DNA of 64,000 nt from Microbispora catharanthi. GTDB taxonomy: Bacteria > Actinomycetota > Actinomycetes > Streptosporangiales > Streptosporangiaceae. The stretch spans positions 242,894 to 306,893 of the forward strand of contig NZ_VDMA02000009.1 of the NCBI RefSeq assembly GCF_006334915.2. Reading direction: 5' to 3'. Made by a program: the position numbers and the translations under genes. Below, piece after piece: positions 9,207-18,694 of the stretch (position 1 is its first letter; each line of letters starts with the position of its first letter). The notes below the pieces were generated by a model. The model was given only the letters and a program-made list of their open reading frames with translations, made no database searches and was not told the origin of the DNA.

Positions 9207-11108
9207 ATGGGCGCGAGGAGGGGGGCCAAGCGCGTGAACCAGGACAGGGCGCGCCGGCATGCGAGGTGGCGGTTGCCGTCCGGTGTGTACAACCCGGTCG
9301 TATCGGCCGACGGCCGGCGATGGCGGGACTACGAGCAGGCCGCCGAGGCGCCTGCTCCTTCGCTGGAGGACCGCCGCCTGGAAGTGCGGCTCGCGGCGCT
9401 GCCGCTGGGCGTGGACACCGTGACCATGCCGGTGGTGCCGGCCGCCAGGAACGGCGAGATCGGGGGACGCGGGGGCCATGGCCTGGGGGCGCCGGCCGGA
9501 CGGCGCGCAGGGTCGCAAGACCCTCGGGAAGCAGGGTCGCCAGACCCCCGGGAAGCCGTCCCCGCCGCGACGCCCGCCGGCGCCGGGAACACTCGGAACA
9601 CCGGGGACCCGGACGACGCCGAGGACTCTGAGGAGTTCGGGGACTTCGAGGACGCCGGGGAGGCCCGGGAGGTGGCGGGAGAGGTGACGGAAGAGGCGGC
9701 GGCCGAGGACACCGCCGGGGAAGCTGCCGCGGGAACCGCCGCCGACGCCGCACCCGACGGCTCGCCGCCGCTGGAAGAGTCCGGCTCGGGGGAGTCCGGC
9801 TCGGGGGAGCCCGGCTCGCCTGACTCGGGCCCGTGCGACGCAGGCCCGGGGGAGTCCGGCTCGCCCGGCTCCGGTGATCTCGCGCACATGGAAACGCGCC
9901 CGGCCGCCGGGATCGAGGCGGCCGATGTCGAGGCCGACGCGGGGGCCGACGCGGGGGCCGACGACGCCGAGCACGGGGACGACGTCGAGGATCCGGCCGA
10001 GCCCGGGGATCACCTGGAGATCGCCGTCGTCGGAACGCGGGACGGTGCGGCGGCAGACGAGACCTCGACGGCCGTGGCGTCCGTCGAAGGCGATCGGCCG
10101 GGCGAGCCGCTGCCCGAGCCGCTGCCCGAGTTGCTGCCCGAGTTGCTGTCTGGGGCGGGACACGACGCCGGTGCCCAGACCGGACAGGGCGAGTGGCTCG
10201 CGGAGACCGCGCCCGCACCGAGAATCACCGTGCAGGCGGACAGGGCCGCGGCCGAGGCGGGGCGTTCCGGACACCCGAACGGAACCGCCGCCGGCGCCGG
10301 ACAGGGGCGACCGCCCGGTGAGACGGCGCCTGCGGCGGCGTTCGAGGCGGCGGGGACGGGCCGGGACGAGCGGCACGAGCGGCACGAGCGGCACGAGGAG
10401 ACGCCCGGCGGGGCCGTGGACGACGGTCCGGAGACGGGCGACTTCGCGGACGCCGACGACTTCTGGTCGGCCGTGCTGCACGACGAGACCGAGCGCGACT
10501 GGCTGGACTGTCCGGGCCGCCCGAGACGGCTGGAGGAGACCCGCCCGTACGGCAGGCCCGGCGGCCTGGCCGAGGCGGATCCGGACGGCCAGGTGAGCCT
10601 CGTGCAGGCGGTGAGCGGGCGCTTCCCGGACCCGCGCGGCACCTGGATCCGCCTGATCAACGCCGAAGGCCCGACGGAGGACGCGTTCAGGTCCAACAAC
10701 GCCGTCGACTGCGCGCTGTCGGTGATGTCCACCTGGCACGGCGAGCCCGTCGTGGCGGCACGCAGGCAGCCGGAGTACGACGGGTCGGGACGCCCGCTGC
10801 TGACCGGGGAGACCGGAGGCGTCGCCCGCGCCGAGGAGTGGCTCGGGCACCGCTTCGAATACGTGGGCCACGGCCGCCGGGCGTACGTGGCGATCGCGCA
10901 GCGGCTGATCTTCGGTGGTCACGGTGCCGCCGCCGTCCTCATCACCCGCTGGGCCGGGGGAGGCAGCCACGCGTGGAACGCCGTCAACTGCCGGGGCGAG
11001 GTCCTGTGGATCGACGCCCAGCGGGGTCACATGGCCGTGGAACCGCCGTACGAGGACGTCACCGGGGTCTTCGCGGTGGTGATCGACCGCCAGGGCCGCC
11101 GCCTGTGA
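9207..11108 (+). CDS. Orphan protein with papain-fold (glutamine deamidase-like) toxin domain
   Basis: A 633-residue protein in two parts. Residues 1-70 are basic and semi-ordered (WRLPSGVYNPVVSADGRRWR). About residues 80-440 are low-complexity, acidic and Gly/Ser/Pro-rich, with small repeats such as ESGSG, RHERHE and PLPELLP. The last 160 residues resemble the papain-like toxin fold found in polymorphic toxins. A Cys-His-Asp triad is visible: C502 in NNAVDCALSV, H588 in GGSHAWNAVN and D603 in WIDAQRGHM. The family is expected to deamidate glutamine in target proteins; the target is unknown. There is no signal peptide, no WXG100 partner and no clear immunity gene nearby. ATG 9207 lies about 10 bases after TACCAT (9191-9196), so it may be nearly leaderless; GTG 9234 is an alternative. 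Confidence 0.75.
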   Translation: MGARRGAKRVNQDRARRHARWRLPSGVYNPVVSADGRRWRDYEQAAEAPAPSLEDRRLEVRLAALPLGVDTVTMPVVPAARNGEIGGRGGHGLGAPAGRRAGSQDPREAGSPDPREAVPAATPAGAGNTRNTGDPDDAEDSEEFGDFEDAGEAREVAGEVTEEAAAEDTAGEAAAGTAADAAPDGSPPLEESGSGESGSGEPGSPDSGPCDAGPGESGSPGSGDLAHMETRPAAGIEAADVEADAGADAGADDAEHGDDVEDPAEPGDHLEIAVVGTRDGAAADETSTAVASVEGDRPGEPLPEPLPELLPELLSGAGHDAGAQTGQGEWLAETAPAPRITVQADRAAAEAGRSGHPNGTAAGAGQGRPPGETAPAAAFEAAGTGRDERHERHERHEETPGGAVDDGPETGDFADADDFWSAVLHDETERDWLDCPGRPRRLEETRPYGRPGGLAEADPDGQVSLVQAVSGRFPDPRGTWIRLINAEGPTEDAFRSNNAVDCALSVMSTWHGEPVVAARRQPEYDGSGRPLLTGETGGVARAEEWLGHRFEYVGHGRRAYVAIAQRLIFGGHGAAAVLITRWAGGGSHAWNAVNCRGEVLWIDAQRGHMAVEPPYEDVTGVFAVVIDRQGRRL

Positions 11109-11200
11109 CGGCCCGTGTGTGAGCGCCGCCCGGGGCACCCGCTCGCGCGGGCGGCCCGGGCGGCCCCGTGCCGACCCGGCCGGGACGGGGCGAGCGGCGG

Positions 11201-13690
11201 TCAGGAGGCGGCCAGCGCCCCGACGACCGAGGCCCGGGCCGCACGGCGGGCGGGCAGCACCGCGGCGAGCACTCCGGCCAGGCCCGAGGCGGCGATGAAG
11301 ATCAGGATCTGCCCGATCGGGAGCTGGAAGGAGACGTTCTCCGTGAGCGTCGCCGTCGCCGCCCAGCCGTACGCGATGCCGAGCAGGACGCCGACGATCG
11401 CGCCCACCAGGCCGAGGATCAGCGCCTCGACCGAGAGCATGCCCCGCAGTTGCGGCCGGGTCAGGCCCAGGGCGCGCAGCAGCGCGGACTCGCGGGTGCG
11501 CTCGTGCACCGACAGCGACAGCGTGTTCGCGATGCCGAGCAGTGAGATGACGATCGCGAGGGCCAGCAGCCCGGTGATGATCATAAGGATCGAGTCGATG
11601 GCCTCGTCGAACTGGCCGCGGATCTCGGTGGTGCTGCCGACCTTGACCGCCGGGTAGGCCGCCGTGGCGTCGTCCACGACCTTGCGCGCCCGCTCGGGGG
11701 CCACGCCGTCGGCGGCGTCCACCAGGATCTGCGCGTCGCCCACCGTGCCGAACTGCCGCTCGAACGCCTGCTCGGTCATGGTGAACGACGGAAGCAGGGA
11801 CACGTCGGCCTTCAGCACCGCCACGACCTTGAGAGGGGTCTTCCGGCCGCCTGACGCGACGGTCACGGTGTCGCCCACCTTGACGCCGAGGTCCCGGGCC
11901 ACGTAGTCGGCCACCGCGACCTCGCCCGCGCCGAAGCCGTCCATGGTGCCGGACGACGCCTCCGGCTTGATGGCGGTGCCGATGGCCGACTGGGTGACCG
12001 TGCCCACCTCGAACTCGCGGCCGTTCACCTTGGCCTTCTTCCCGCGGAACTCGGTCACCGCGGCCAGGTCGCGGTTCGCGCGCAGCGTGTCGGCGACCGA
12101 GCGGGGGATCGTGCCCGTCTGCGAGGACAGGATGTAGTCGGCGGGGAACTGCTGGTCGAGCTGGCCGCTCACGGTGGTCCGCACCGTGGAGGTCAGGACC
12201 GCCATGAACGTCATCAGCGTCACGCCGACGGTCAGGGCCACCGTCGTGGTCGCCGCCCGCTTGGGGTTGCGCCGCGCGTTGTCCACGGCGAGCCGTCCCG
12301 GCACGCCGAACAGCCGCGCGGGCACCCAGCCGGCCAGCCCGCTCAGCGGCCGTACGATCACCGGGCCGAGGATGAGCACCGCGAAGAACACGAGCACGCC
12401 ACCCGCCATGACCGCCAGCAGCGCCGCCTGGCCCGGCTTCTGCAGCATGCCCGCCGCGGTGAGGCCGGCCCCGGCCAGCACGAACAGGGCGGCGACGACC
12501 ACCCGTACGACCCCGGCGCGGAACGCGTGCTCCTCGACCTGCGTGCGCAGCGCCGCGACGGGCGGCACGCGGGTGGCCTGCCGCGCCGGGAGCAGGGCGG
12601 CGGCCATCGTCATGACGACGCCGGTGCACATGCCGACGGCGATCGTCTGCGGGGACAGGCTCACGGTGCCCGTGGGGATGTCCGTTCCGACGGCCCGCAG
12701 CACGGCGACCGCGGCGGCCCCGAGGCCGAGGCCCGTCAGCAGGCCGAGCACCGACGACAGCAGGCCGACCACGGCCGACTCCAGCACGATCGAGCCGAAG
12801 ACCTGCCGCTTGGTGGCGCCGATGCACCGCAGCAGCGCCATCTCGCGCATCCGCTGCGCGACCAGGATGTTGAAGGTGTTGTAGATGACGAGCGCGGCGA
12901 CGAGCAGCGCGACCGCGCCGAACAGCAGCAGGCCCAGCCGGATGAAGGACGTGTCCATGTGGTTGCGCTTGGCGACCTCGTCGGCGCGTTCCCGCCCGGT
13001 CACGGCCTTCGCGTCGCCCACGGCCGCCGCGACGGCCGTACGCAGGCTCTCCGGCGAGGGTCCCGAGGAGACGACGTCGATCTCGGTGAAGCCCTTGGCG
13101 CCGGTGACGCGCCGCGCCGTGTCGGGAGTGAAGGCGACCGCGCCCCGATAGGCGAGGTTCTGGTCGAGGCCCACGTCGAAGATCCCGACGAGGTGGAACT
13201 CCTGTCGCTTGCCGGCCAGGTCGAGCACCGTGACGGTGGCTCCGGGCGCGAGCCCCTGCGTCTTGGCGGTGTTCTTGTCGAGCACCGCCTCGCCGGCGGC
13301 GGAGGGGGCCCTCCCAGAGGTGATCTTGATGCGGTTCGCCGGGATGGACACCCCGGCGGTGGGGGAGTCCCCCACGACCTTGCCGTCCTTGCCGATCAGC
13401 GGCGCGTCCCCGGACACCATCGGCTGGGCGTCCTTGACACCCTGCACCGCCTTGACCGCGGCGAGCGCGCTCTCCGGCAGGTTCCCGTCGGGCCCGGCGT
13501 CGTCCTTGGGCGTCACCACCACGTCCACCTTGTCGGCGTCCGCGGCGAACGACTGGGTGAACCCGGCGTCGATGGTGTCGGTGAGCACGAACGTGCCCGC
13601 GATGAAGCCGACCCCGAGCACGATCGCCAGAGAGGTGAGCACCAGGCGCAGGCGGTGCGCCAGGAGCCCGGTGAGGGTGGTCCTGAACAC
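11201..13690 (-). CDS. ABC transporter permease, MacB/FtsX type
   Basis: An 829-residue permease with two FtsX-like halves. There is an N-terminal helix ([20 protein letters not shown]), a periplasmic MacB-like domain (about 45-245), three helices with [24 protein letters not shown], then a second equivalent set ending with [21 protein letters not shown] and helices to the C-terminus. It forms a mechanotransmitting exporter or lipoprotein/peptide release system with the ATPase encoded just upstream. Start is GTG 13690, 3 bp after the ATPase stop, so the two are one operon. Confidence 0.9.
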   Translation of the reverse strand: MFRTTLTGLLAHRLRLVLTSLAIVLGVGFIAGTFVLTDTIDAGFTQSFAADADKVDVVVTPKDDAGPDGNLPESALAAVKAVQGVKDAQPMVSGDAPLIGKDGKVVGDSPTAGVSIPANRIKITSGRAPSAAGEAVLDKNTAKTQGLAPGATVTVLDLAGKRQEFHLVGIFDVGLDQNLAYRGAVAFTPDTARRVTGAKGFTEIDVVSSGPSPESLRTAVAAAVGDAKAVTGRERADEVAKRNHMDTSFIRLGLLLFGAVALLVAALVIYNTFNILVAQRMREMALLRCIGATKRQVFGSIVLESAVVGLLSSVLGLLTGLGLGAAAVAVLRAVGTDIPTGTVSLSPQTIAVGMCTGVVMTMAAALLPARQATRVPPVAALRTQVEEHAFRAGVVRVVVAALFVLAGAGLTAAGMLQKPGQAALLAVMAGGVLVFFAVLILGPVIVRPLSGLAGWVPARLFGVPGRLAVDNARRNPKRAATTTVALTVGVTLMTFMAVLTSTVRTTVSGQLDQQFPADYILSSQTGTIPRSVADTLRANRDLAAVTEFRGKKAKVNGREFEVGTVTQSAIGTAIKPEASSGTMDGFGAGEVAVADYVARDLGVKVGDTVTVASGGRKTPLKVVAVLKADVSLLPSFTMTEQAFERQFGTVGDAQILVDAADGVAPERARKVVDDATAAYPAVKVGSTTEIRGQFDEAIDSILMIITGLLALAIVISLLGIANTLSLSVHERTRESALLRALGLTRPQLRGMLSVEALILGLVGAIVGVLLGIAYGWAATATLTENVSFQLPIGQILIFIAASGLAGVLAAVLPARRAARASVVGALAAS

Positions 13691-13693
13691 GGC

Positions 13694-14437
13694 TCAGGCC
13701 TCCAGCGCCATCAGCGTGTCGAGCACGGTCTGCGGCGTCGGCCGTTCGACCTCGCTCACCAGCAGCCCGTCGCGCAGGAAGACCACCCGGTCGGCGTACG
13801 ACGCCGCCACGGGGTCGTGCGTCACCATCACGATCGTCTGCCCGAGCTCGCGTACGGACCTGCGCAGGAACGCCAGCACCTCGGCGCCGCTGCGCGAGTC
13901 GAGGTTGCCGGTCGGCTCGTCGGCGAAGATCACCTGGGGCTTGCTGATGAGCGCCCGCGCCACGGCGACGCGCTGCTGCTGGCCGCCCGACAGCTCGCTC
14001 GGCTTGTGCCTGAGCCGGTCCCGCAGGCCGACCGTCTCGATCACGCGGTCGAACAACGCCTGGTCGGCCTGGCGGCCCGCGATCTCCAACGGGAGTCGGA
14101 TGTTCTGCTCGGCCGTCAGCGTCGGCAGCAGGTTGAACGCCTGGAAGATGAAACCGACGCGCTCGCGCCGCAGGAGCGTGAGCTGCTTGTCGTTCAGACC
14201 GGTGATCTCGACATCACCGATGATCACCTGCCCGTCCGTCACGGTGTCCAATCCGGCCAGACAATGCATCAGTGTGGACTTGCCGGAGCCGGACGGCCCC
14301 ATGATCGCGGTGAACTCCTCCGCGGCGAAGCCGACATCGATGCCGCGCAGCGCGTGCACGGCCGCGTCGCCCTCGCCGTACACCTTCGTCACTTCCCGCG
14401 CGACGACGGCGGTGCGAACCTGGGTTGTTGTGGTCAT
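13694..14437 (-). CDS. ABC transporter ATP-binding protein (LolD/MacB type)
   Basis: A 247-residue ATPase. Walker A is GPSGSGKST, the signature is LSGGQQQRVAVARAL, and Walker B plus D-loop is VIFADEPTGNLDSRSG; the H-loop histidine is in MVTHDP. FIFQAFNLLPTLTAEQNI is typical of the MacB/LolD branch. It energises the FtsX-type permease encoded 3 bp downstream. The two-component genes lie immediately upstream in the same orientation, the usual layout when the exporter is induced by envelope or antibiotic stress. Confidence 0.93.
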   Translation of the reverse strand: MTTTTQVRTAVVAREVTKVYGEGDAAVHALRGIDVGFAAEEFTAIMGPSGSGKSTLMHCLAGLDTVTDGQVIIGDVEITGLNDKQLTLLRRERVGFIFQAFNLLPTLTAEQNIRLPLEIAGRQADQALFDRVIETVGLRDRLRHKPSELSGGQQQRVAVARALISKPQVIFADEPTGNLDSRSGAEVLAFLRRSVRELGQTIVMVTHDPVAASYADRVVFLRDGLLVSEVERPTPQTVLDTLMALEA

Positions 14438-14550
14438 GACGCCACGCTATGGCCGTGATCAGGGCGTTTCCTCGGCCTCGCGGACGTTCTCGGCGTGCGG
14501 CCCCGGGACCGGCCCGCCGGGACGTGTGCGACTTGTGAGGTAGTCCGGTC

Positions 14551-15216
14551 TCAGCCCCGCGGATGATCGGGGGAGACCGCACCGGTCTCGTACGCGTAGA
14601 CGACCACCTGGGCCCGGTCGCGAAGCCCCAGCTTGGCCAGGATCCGGCCGAGGTGGGTCTTCACGGTCGCCTCCGCGAGATGCAGCCGCGCCGCGATCTC
14701 GGAGTTCGACAGGCCGCGGGCCACGTTGACCATCACCTCCCGCTCCCGCGCCGTCAGCACGCCCGCGTCCTGCCGCCGCGCGTCCCCGTCCGGCAGGAGC
14801 ACGGCGAAACGGTCGAGCAGGCGGCGGGTCGTGCTCGGCGCGACCACCGCGTCGCCGGAGTGGACCGACCGGATCGCACTGATCAGCTCGGCCGGCGGCA
14901 CGTCCTTCAGCAGGAACCCCGCCGCGCCCGCCTTGATCGCGGCGAACGCGTACTCGTCGAGGTCGAACGTCGTCAGGATCAGCACCTTGGGACCGTCCGG
15001 CGCCGCGCAGATCACGCGGGCCGCCTCCACCCCGTCCATCCGCGGCATGCGGACGTCCATGAGGACCACGTCCGCCTCGACCGTGCGCAGCGCCTCGACG
15101 GCCGCCAGCCCGTCCGCCGCCTCGCTCACGACCTCGATGTCCGGCTGCGCGCCGAGGACCATCCGGAACCCGGTCCGCACCAGTTCCTGGTCGTCCACCA
15201 GCATGACGCGTATCAC
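14551..15216 (-). CDS. NarL/LuxR-family response regulator
   Basis: A 221-residue regulator with a receiver domain (VMLVDDQELVRTGF; phosphoacceptor Asp in DVVLMDVRMPRMDG, near residue 54; Lys in LKDVPPAEL) and a C-terminal LuxR helix-turn-helix (LTAREREVMVNVARGLSNSE ... VKTHLGRILAKLGLRDR). GTG 15216 has GGAG six bases upstream. It probably controls the adjacent ABC exporter, for which the 113-bp gap at 14438-14550 is the likely promoter. Its partner kinase is encoded 144 bp upstream. Confidence 0.93.
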   Translation of the reverse strand: MIRVMLVDDQELVRTGFRMVLGAQPDIEVVSEAADGLAAVEALRTVEADVVLMDVRMPRMDGVEAARVICAAPDGPKVLILTTFDLDEYAFAAIKAGAAGFLLKDVPPAELISAIRSVHSGDAVVAPSTTRRLLDRFAVLLPDGDARRQDAGVLTAREREVMVNVARGLSNSEIAARLHLAEATVKTHLGRILAKLGLRDRAQVVVYAYETGAVSPDHPRG

Positions 15217-15360
15217 TGCCGCTCCGCTCCGCTCGTCATCGCCGCGATCCCCGTAACCGTACGCGGTCGGGAGACAGCCGGGTCACCGTGGTCCGGGGAC
15301 GGCCGGACACCGCGGCCGGGGGCGGGCCGGTCACCGCGGTGAACGGACGGTCGCGTCGGG

Positions 15361-16554
15361 TCACGCGGCCACCCCGACGGGAATCCGGACGACCACCCGG
15401 AACCCGCCGCCGGACCGGGGGGCCGCCTCGACGCTTCCGCCGTACATCGCCGCCCTCTCCCGCATGCCGATCAGCCCGTGCCCGCCGACCAGACGCGGCG
15501 CCGCGGCGCCCCTGCCGTCGTCGCTGATCCTCAGCTCGATCTCGCCCCTGCCGTACGTCATCTCCACCCAGGCCCGTGTGCCCGGACCGCCGTGCTTGAG
15601 CGTGTTCGTCAACGCCTCCTGCACGATCCGGTAGACGGCGAGCTGCTCGCCCTCCGGCAGGGTTCGCGCGGTGCCGGACACGGTGAACTCGGTCGGCAGC
15701 CCCGAGTCCCTGACCTGCCTGATCAGGTCGCCGAGCTGGGCGACGCCGGGCTGCGGAGCGTACTCCTCCGCCGGGCTGCCCGCGTCCTGCCGCAGCACGC
15801 CCACCAGCCTGCGCATCTCGGCCAGCGCCTGCCGCCCGGTCGCCGAGATCGCCTGCATCGCGCGCCGGGCCTGCTCGGGGTCGCCGTCGATGGCGTATCC
15901 CGCGCCGTCGGCCTGGACGACCATCACGCTGACGTTGTGCGCAACCACGTCGTGCAGTTCGCGGGCGATGCGGGCGCGCTCGGCCGCGGCGGCGATGCGC
16001 GCCTGCTGGTCGCGTTCCCGCTCGGCCCGCTCGGCGCGTTCGACCAGGCCCTCCACATAGCGGCGGCGGGTGTTGGCGTAGATCCCGGCGATCCAGACGG
16101 CGACGATGAAGGCCGAAGACGACGGCCATGCCTGGCCGGCGTCGGGAGACCAGCGCAGCATCGCCAGCAGCAGCCCGAGTTCGGCGACCGCCCCGGCGGC
16201 CAGCGCCCACCGGAGCGTGCAGCGCGAGGCGACGCCGTACACGGCGACGAGCACCGCGATGTTGGCGGGCAGGACGACGACGTCGAGCAGCCACTGGACG
16301 AAGCTGACGGCGGCGACCGCCGCGAACACCTCACGGGGGTGGTCGCGGCGCCATGTCAGCGGAATGATGAGCGCGGCCGACAGCAGCAGCAGCCCGGGCA
16401 CGCCGACCTGCCGCGCCCCGAGCGAGCCGGTCCGGCTGAAGGCCTCGACGGTGACCAGACTCAACAGCGCCAGCGGGGAGACCGTGAGCGCGTCCACGAG
16501 CTTGCTGTGGCGCCGGGTCCAGGCGCGCAGTCTGCCGAACACGTACCCAACCAT
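15361..16554 (-). CDS. Sensor histidine kinase (HisKA_3 class)
   Basis: A 397-residue kinase. Five or six membrane helices fill residues 20-170 with almost no extracellular loop, as in kinases that sense stress inside the membrane. The phosphoacceptor histidine is in RIARELHDVVAHNVSVMVV, the N-box is ALTNTLKHGG and the G-boxes are DDGRGAA and GHGLIGMRERA. It pairs with the LuxR-type regulator downstream. There is no clear ribosome-binding site before ATG 16554. The input signal is not predictable from sequence; the linked exporter suggests envelope-active compounds. Confidence 0.93.
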   Translation of the reverse strand: MVGYVFGRLRAWTRRHSKLVDALTVSPLALLSLVTVEAFSRTGSLGARQVGVPGLLLLSAALIIPLTWRRDHPREVFAAVAAVSFVQWLLDVVVLPANIAVLVAVYGVASRCTLRWALAAGAVAELGLLLAMLRWSPDAGQAWPSSSAFIVAVWIAGIYANTRRRYVEGLVERAERAERERDQQARIAAAAERARIARELHDVVAHNVSVMVVQADGAGYAIDGDPEQARRAMQAISATGRQALAEMRRLVGVLRQDAGSPAEEYAPQPGVAQLGDLIRQVRDSGLPTEFTVSGTARTLPEGEQLAVYRIVQEALTNTLKHGGPGTRAWVEMTYGRGEIELRISDDGRGAAAPRLVGGHGLIGMRERAAMYGGSVEAAPRSGGGFRVVVRIPVGVAA

Positions 16555-16708
16555 ATGTATCGGCTGCTCAGAAAGGTCTCACCCTTGCGGCGGATACGGC
16601 GGTACGACTCAGGTCGCAGCCGCCCGCCGCGCTTACGCCGTTCTTACGGATCGCGACGCATCCTTGTCCTCGGGAACGCTTCTGTGAAGCGGGTAAAGGG
16701 AGATTGGG

Positions 16709-17545
16709 ATGGCGGATCAGGACGCGGCGTCGCGCGGCGCAGGGGACGAGCCGCGCGGCCCGCGCCCGGAGCCGGAAACCGGGCCGGCCGGGCCGAGTGA
16801 GCCGACCGCGACCAGCGGATCAGCGGAGCCCGCTGCACCGGCCGAGCCCGCTGCGCCGGCCGAGCCCGCTGCGCCGGGCGCGCCAACCGGGCCGGCCGGA
16901 GCCGGGCTGGTCGCACCTGCGCCGACCGGGTCCACTTCGTCGACCGGGCCGGCTGGGCCGACCGGGCCGACCGCGCCACTGCCACCTCGGAGCAATCCCG
17001 CATCACCTTGGACCAGCCCGGCGAACACGTCCGGGGGCGTTGGGCCGGGTTCGCCATGGTCCGGCCCCGGGAACAGGCATGGCGCGGCAGGGCCGTATTC
17101 GACCTGGGCAGGCCCCGCGGGCCCGGGCCGGCCCGGATCGGGACCCGCGAGCGCGCCTCCGAGCGGCAGCGGGTATGCCTTCGGCCCCGGCGGCGCGGGA
17201 TGGAGCGCCCCGGGCTGGCAGGACCCGCGGCAACGGTTCGCGTCGGCCCCGCGGCCCGGCGCCCCCGCGCGCCTGGCGGCCCGGCTTCCCCGTGGACACG
17301 CCGGGCAGCTCGTCGCCGTCGGCGTGGCGTCCGCGATCGTCGGAGCACTCCTCGGCGGTGGCATCGTGGCCGTCACCGGCATGGCCTGGGACCGGGCGGA
17401 CGCGGGGACGAGCTGGGACGGTGGAGGAGACCGGCAGCGTTTCTTCCCTCGCGGCTACGGTCAGGACGCGCCGCAGTCCCAGGACGGTCTGCCTCCCTGG
17501 TGCAGGCAGACCGACGCCGGAGTGCGCTGCCAGGCGCCCGGCTGA
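16709..17545 (+). CDS. Pro/Ala-rich single-pass membrane protein, unknown function
   Basis: A 278-residue protein. Residues 1-185 are disordered and rich in P, A and G, with three tandem AEPAAP units encoded by near-identical 18-bp DNA repeats at about 16826-16880. A single membrane helix follows (about 195-220, LVAVGVASAIVGALLGGGIVAV), then a short external tail with two cysteines (WCRQTDAGVRC) that may form a disulfide. GGGAG precedes ATG 16709 at a good distance. It stands alone, followed by a strong terminator. I do not recognise the family. Confidence 0.75.
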   Translation: MADQDAASRGAGDEPRGPRPEPETGPAGPSEPTATSGSAEPAAPAEPAAPAEPAAPGAPTGPAGAGLVAPAPTGSTSSTGPAGPTGPTAPLPPRSNPASPWTSPANTSGGVGPGSPWSGPGNRHGAAGPYSTWAGPAGPGRPGSGPASAPPSGSGYAFGPGGAGWSAPGWQDPRQRFASAPRPGAPARLAARLPRGHAGQLVAVGVASAIVGALLGGGIVAVTGMAWDRADAGTSWDGGGDRQRFFPRGYGQDAPQSQDGLPPWCRQTDAGVRCQAPG

Positions 17546-17565
17546 GGCTTCCTTCCGGAGTTCCG

Positions 17566-17610
17566 GTAGGTGCGCGCCGGCGGAGGGGCCGGCGCGCGCC
17601 TACGGGTTTT
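17566..17610 (+). terminator. Rho-independent terminator
   Basis: A 16-bp stem (17566-17581 with 17588-17603, one G/U pair) with a GGAGGG loop is followed by GGGTTTT. It ends the Pro/Ala-rich protein gene and also faces the convergent pseudogene. Confidence 0.85.
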
Positions 17611-17716
17611 CCGTGCGTTTCACGGCACCTACGGGATCGCCGCGTTCACGGGATCCGTACGGTCACCGGATGAGCGAACCGGATGAGCGACGTCCCCGGG
17701 TTGGTCGCCCGGCCGA

Positions 17717-18564
17717 TCACTGGAGCGCACGCCGGTCGGCGTGCAGGTGACGCGAGAGCCGTACGGTGATGTACTCGTCGTCGTCGGCCTTGCCCGCCGC
17801 ACGGCCGGATGAGAACGGGAAATTGTTGTCGTTCAGCACCGCGAGAGTGCGGTCGTCGAGCAGGGCCACGTCCTCGATCGTCTGGAACGGGAAGCGGAAC
17901 GTCCGGCCGAAACCGCCGATGCCCTTCGGGTTGGCGAGGTTCAGCAGGTCGGCGACGAGGGTCTTGTCCATGCGGCCGTCGTGGTCCCGGTCGGCCGCGT
18001 CGGCCAGGTAGATGCGCTTGAAGGCGGCGGCGTCACCCTGCTCGTTGTCCCGCTCGATGACCAGGAACCGGTGGTCGTCGACCGCGATCGCGTCTCCGAT
18101 GGCGTTCGAGGGCGACTCCAGCCGGTAGGTCCACCAGGTCGTGCCGTACCTGCCCGTGCGCAGGTCGAAGTCGTACATGCGCAGGTCGCCGGGCGTGTCG
18201 CCGTCCACCGTCCCCTCCAGCAGGGGGTGGAGGCGGTGGCCGTCGACCGAGCGGGCCATGCCCTCGAACCCCTTGCTGCTGCGGGTGTTGGGCTGGCCGC
18301 CGTTCAGGTTCGATTCTCCGGCGCCATCACGCCGGGCAGCGGGATCGGGGCCTGGAGGAGTCGCCCGGAGGACGAGAAGTGCAGCAGGAACGGGCCGAAC
18401 TCGTCGCCGATCCAGTAGGTGCCGTCGGACGCCCGCACGATCGATTCCACGTCGAAGTCGGCGCCGGTGAGCACCCGGTCCGCCCGGGTCAAGGCGAACG
18501 GCACGCGCCTGTCCGGATCGCTCAGGTTGAACCCGCCGAGCACCTCCAGCCTCCCGTGCCGGTC
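17717..18564 (-). pseudogene. Broken phytase-like esterase gene (5' truncated and frameshifted)
   Basis: Two reading frames together encode the C-terminal two-thirds of an esterase-like phytase-family protein. The upstream frame (to about 18304) reads GRLEVLGGFNLSDPDRR, then FDVESIVRASDGTYWIGDEF, and ends APENRT-stop. The other frame continues as NLNGGQPNTRSSKGFEGMA and then DHRFLVIERDNEQGDAAAF. Restoring one C near 18312 would join them as APENPNLNGG, so a single-base deletion explains the break. The expected signal peptide and first part of the propeller are missing; homology fades into the tail of the neighbouring ribbon-helix-helix ORF near 18564. The single-base loss could be a sequencing error; the missing 5' end could not. 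Confidence 0.75.
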
Positions 18565-18694
18565 AGCCCCGCTCGCTCTGAGCGCGGAGCAGGGCGATCG
18601 CCGTCCGGATGGCGGAGGACCGCGACGGGGCGCCCTGCGTCGACACGAGACGCTCGAGAAAGGCGAGGTCGTCCGCGGTGACCATCACGGCCAT
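18563..18694 (-). CDS. Small ribbon-helix-helix protein
   Basis: A 43-residue segment from ATG 18694 (MAVMVTADDLAFLERLV ... PSRSSAIRTAIALLRAQSERG). It has the strand-helix-helix pattern of CopG/Arc repressors, including the SRSSAIRTAI turn. The frame is continuous with the upstream HNH gene and passes through the tRNA, so it may be a fused tail, but the AT-rich, poorly conserved stretch between 18695 and 18776 argues for a separate gene. GAGAAGG lies about 11 bases before the ATG. Such small proteins often act as autorepressors or antitoxins; no toxin gene is adjacent. Confidence 0.5.
   Translation of the reverse strand: MAVMVTADDLAFLERLVSTQGAPSRSSAIRTAIALLRAQSERG

Noticed and set aside
9099..12827. 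A 1242-codon minus-strand frame across the toxin-domain gene and the ABC permease
   Set aside because: It spans two recognisable genes and an intergenic region and encodes low-complexity Arg/Gly/Pro sequence with no family motif.
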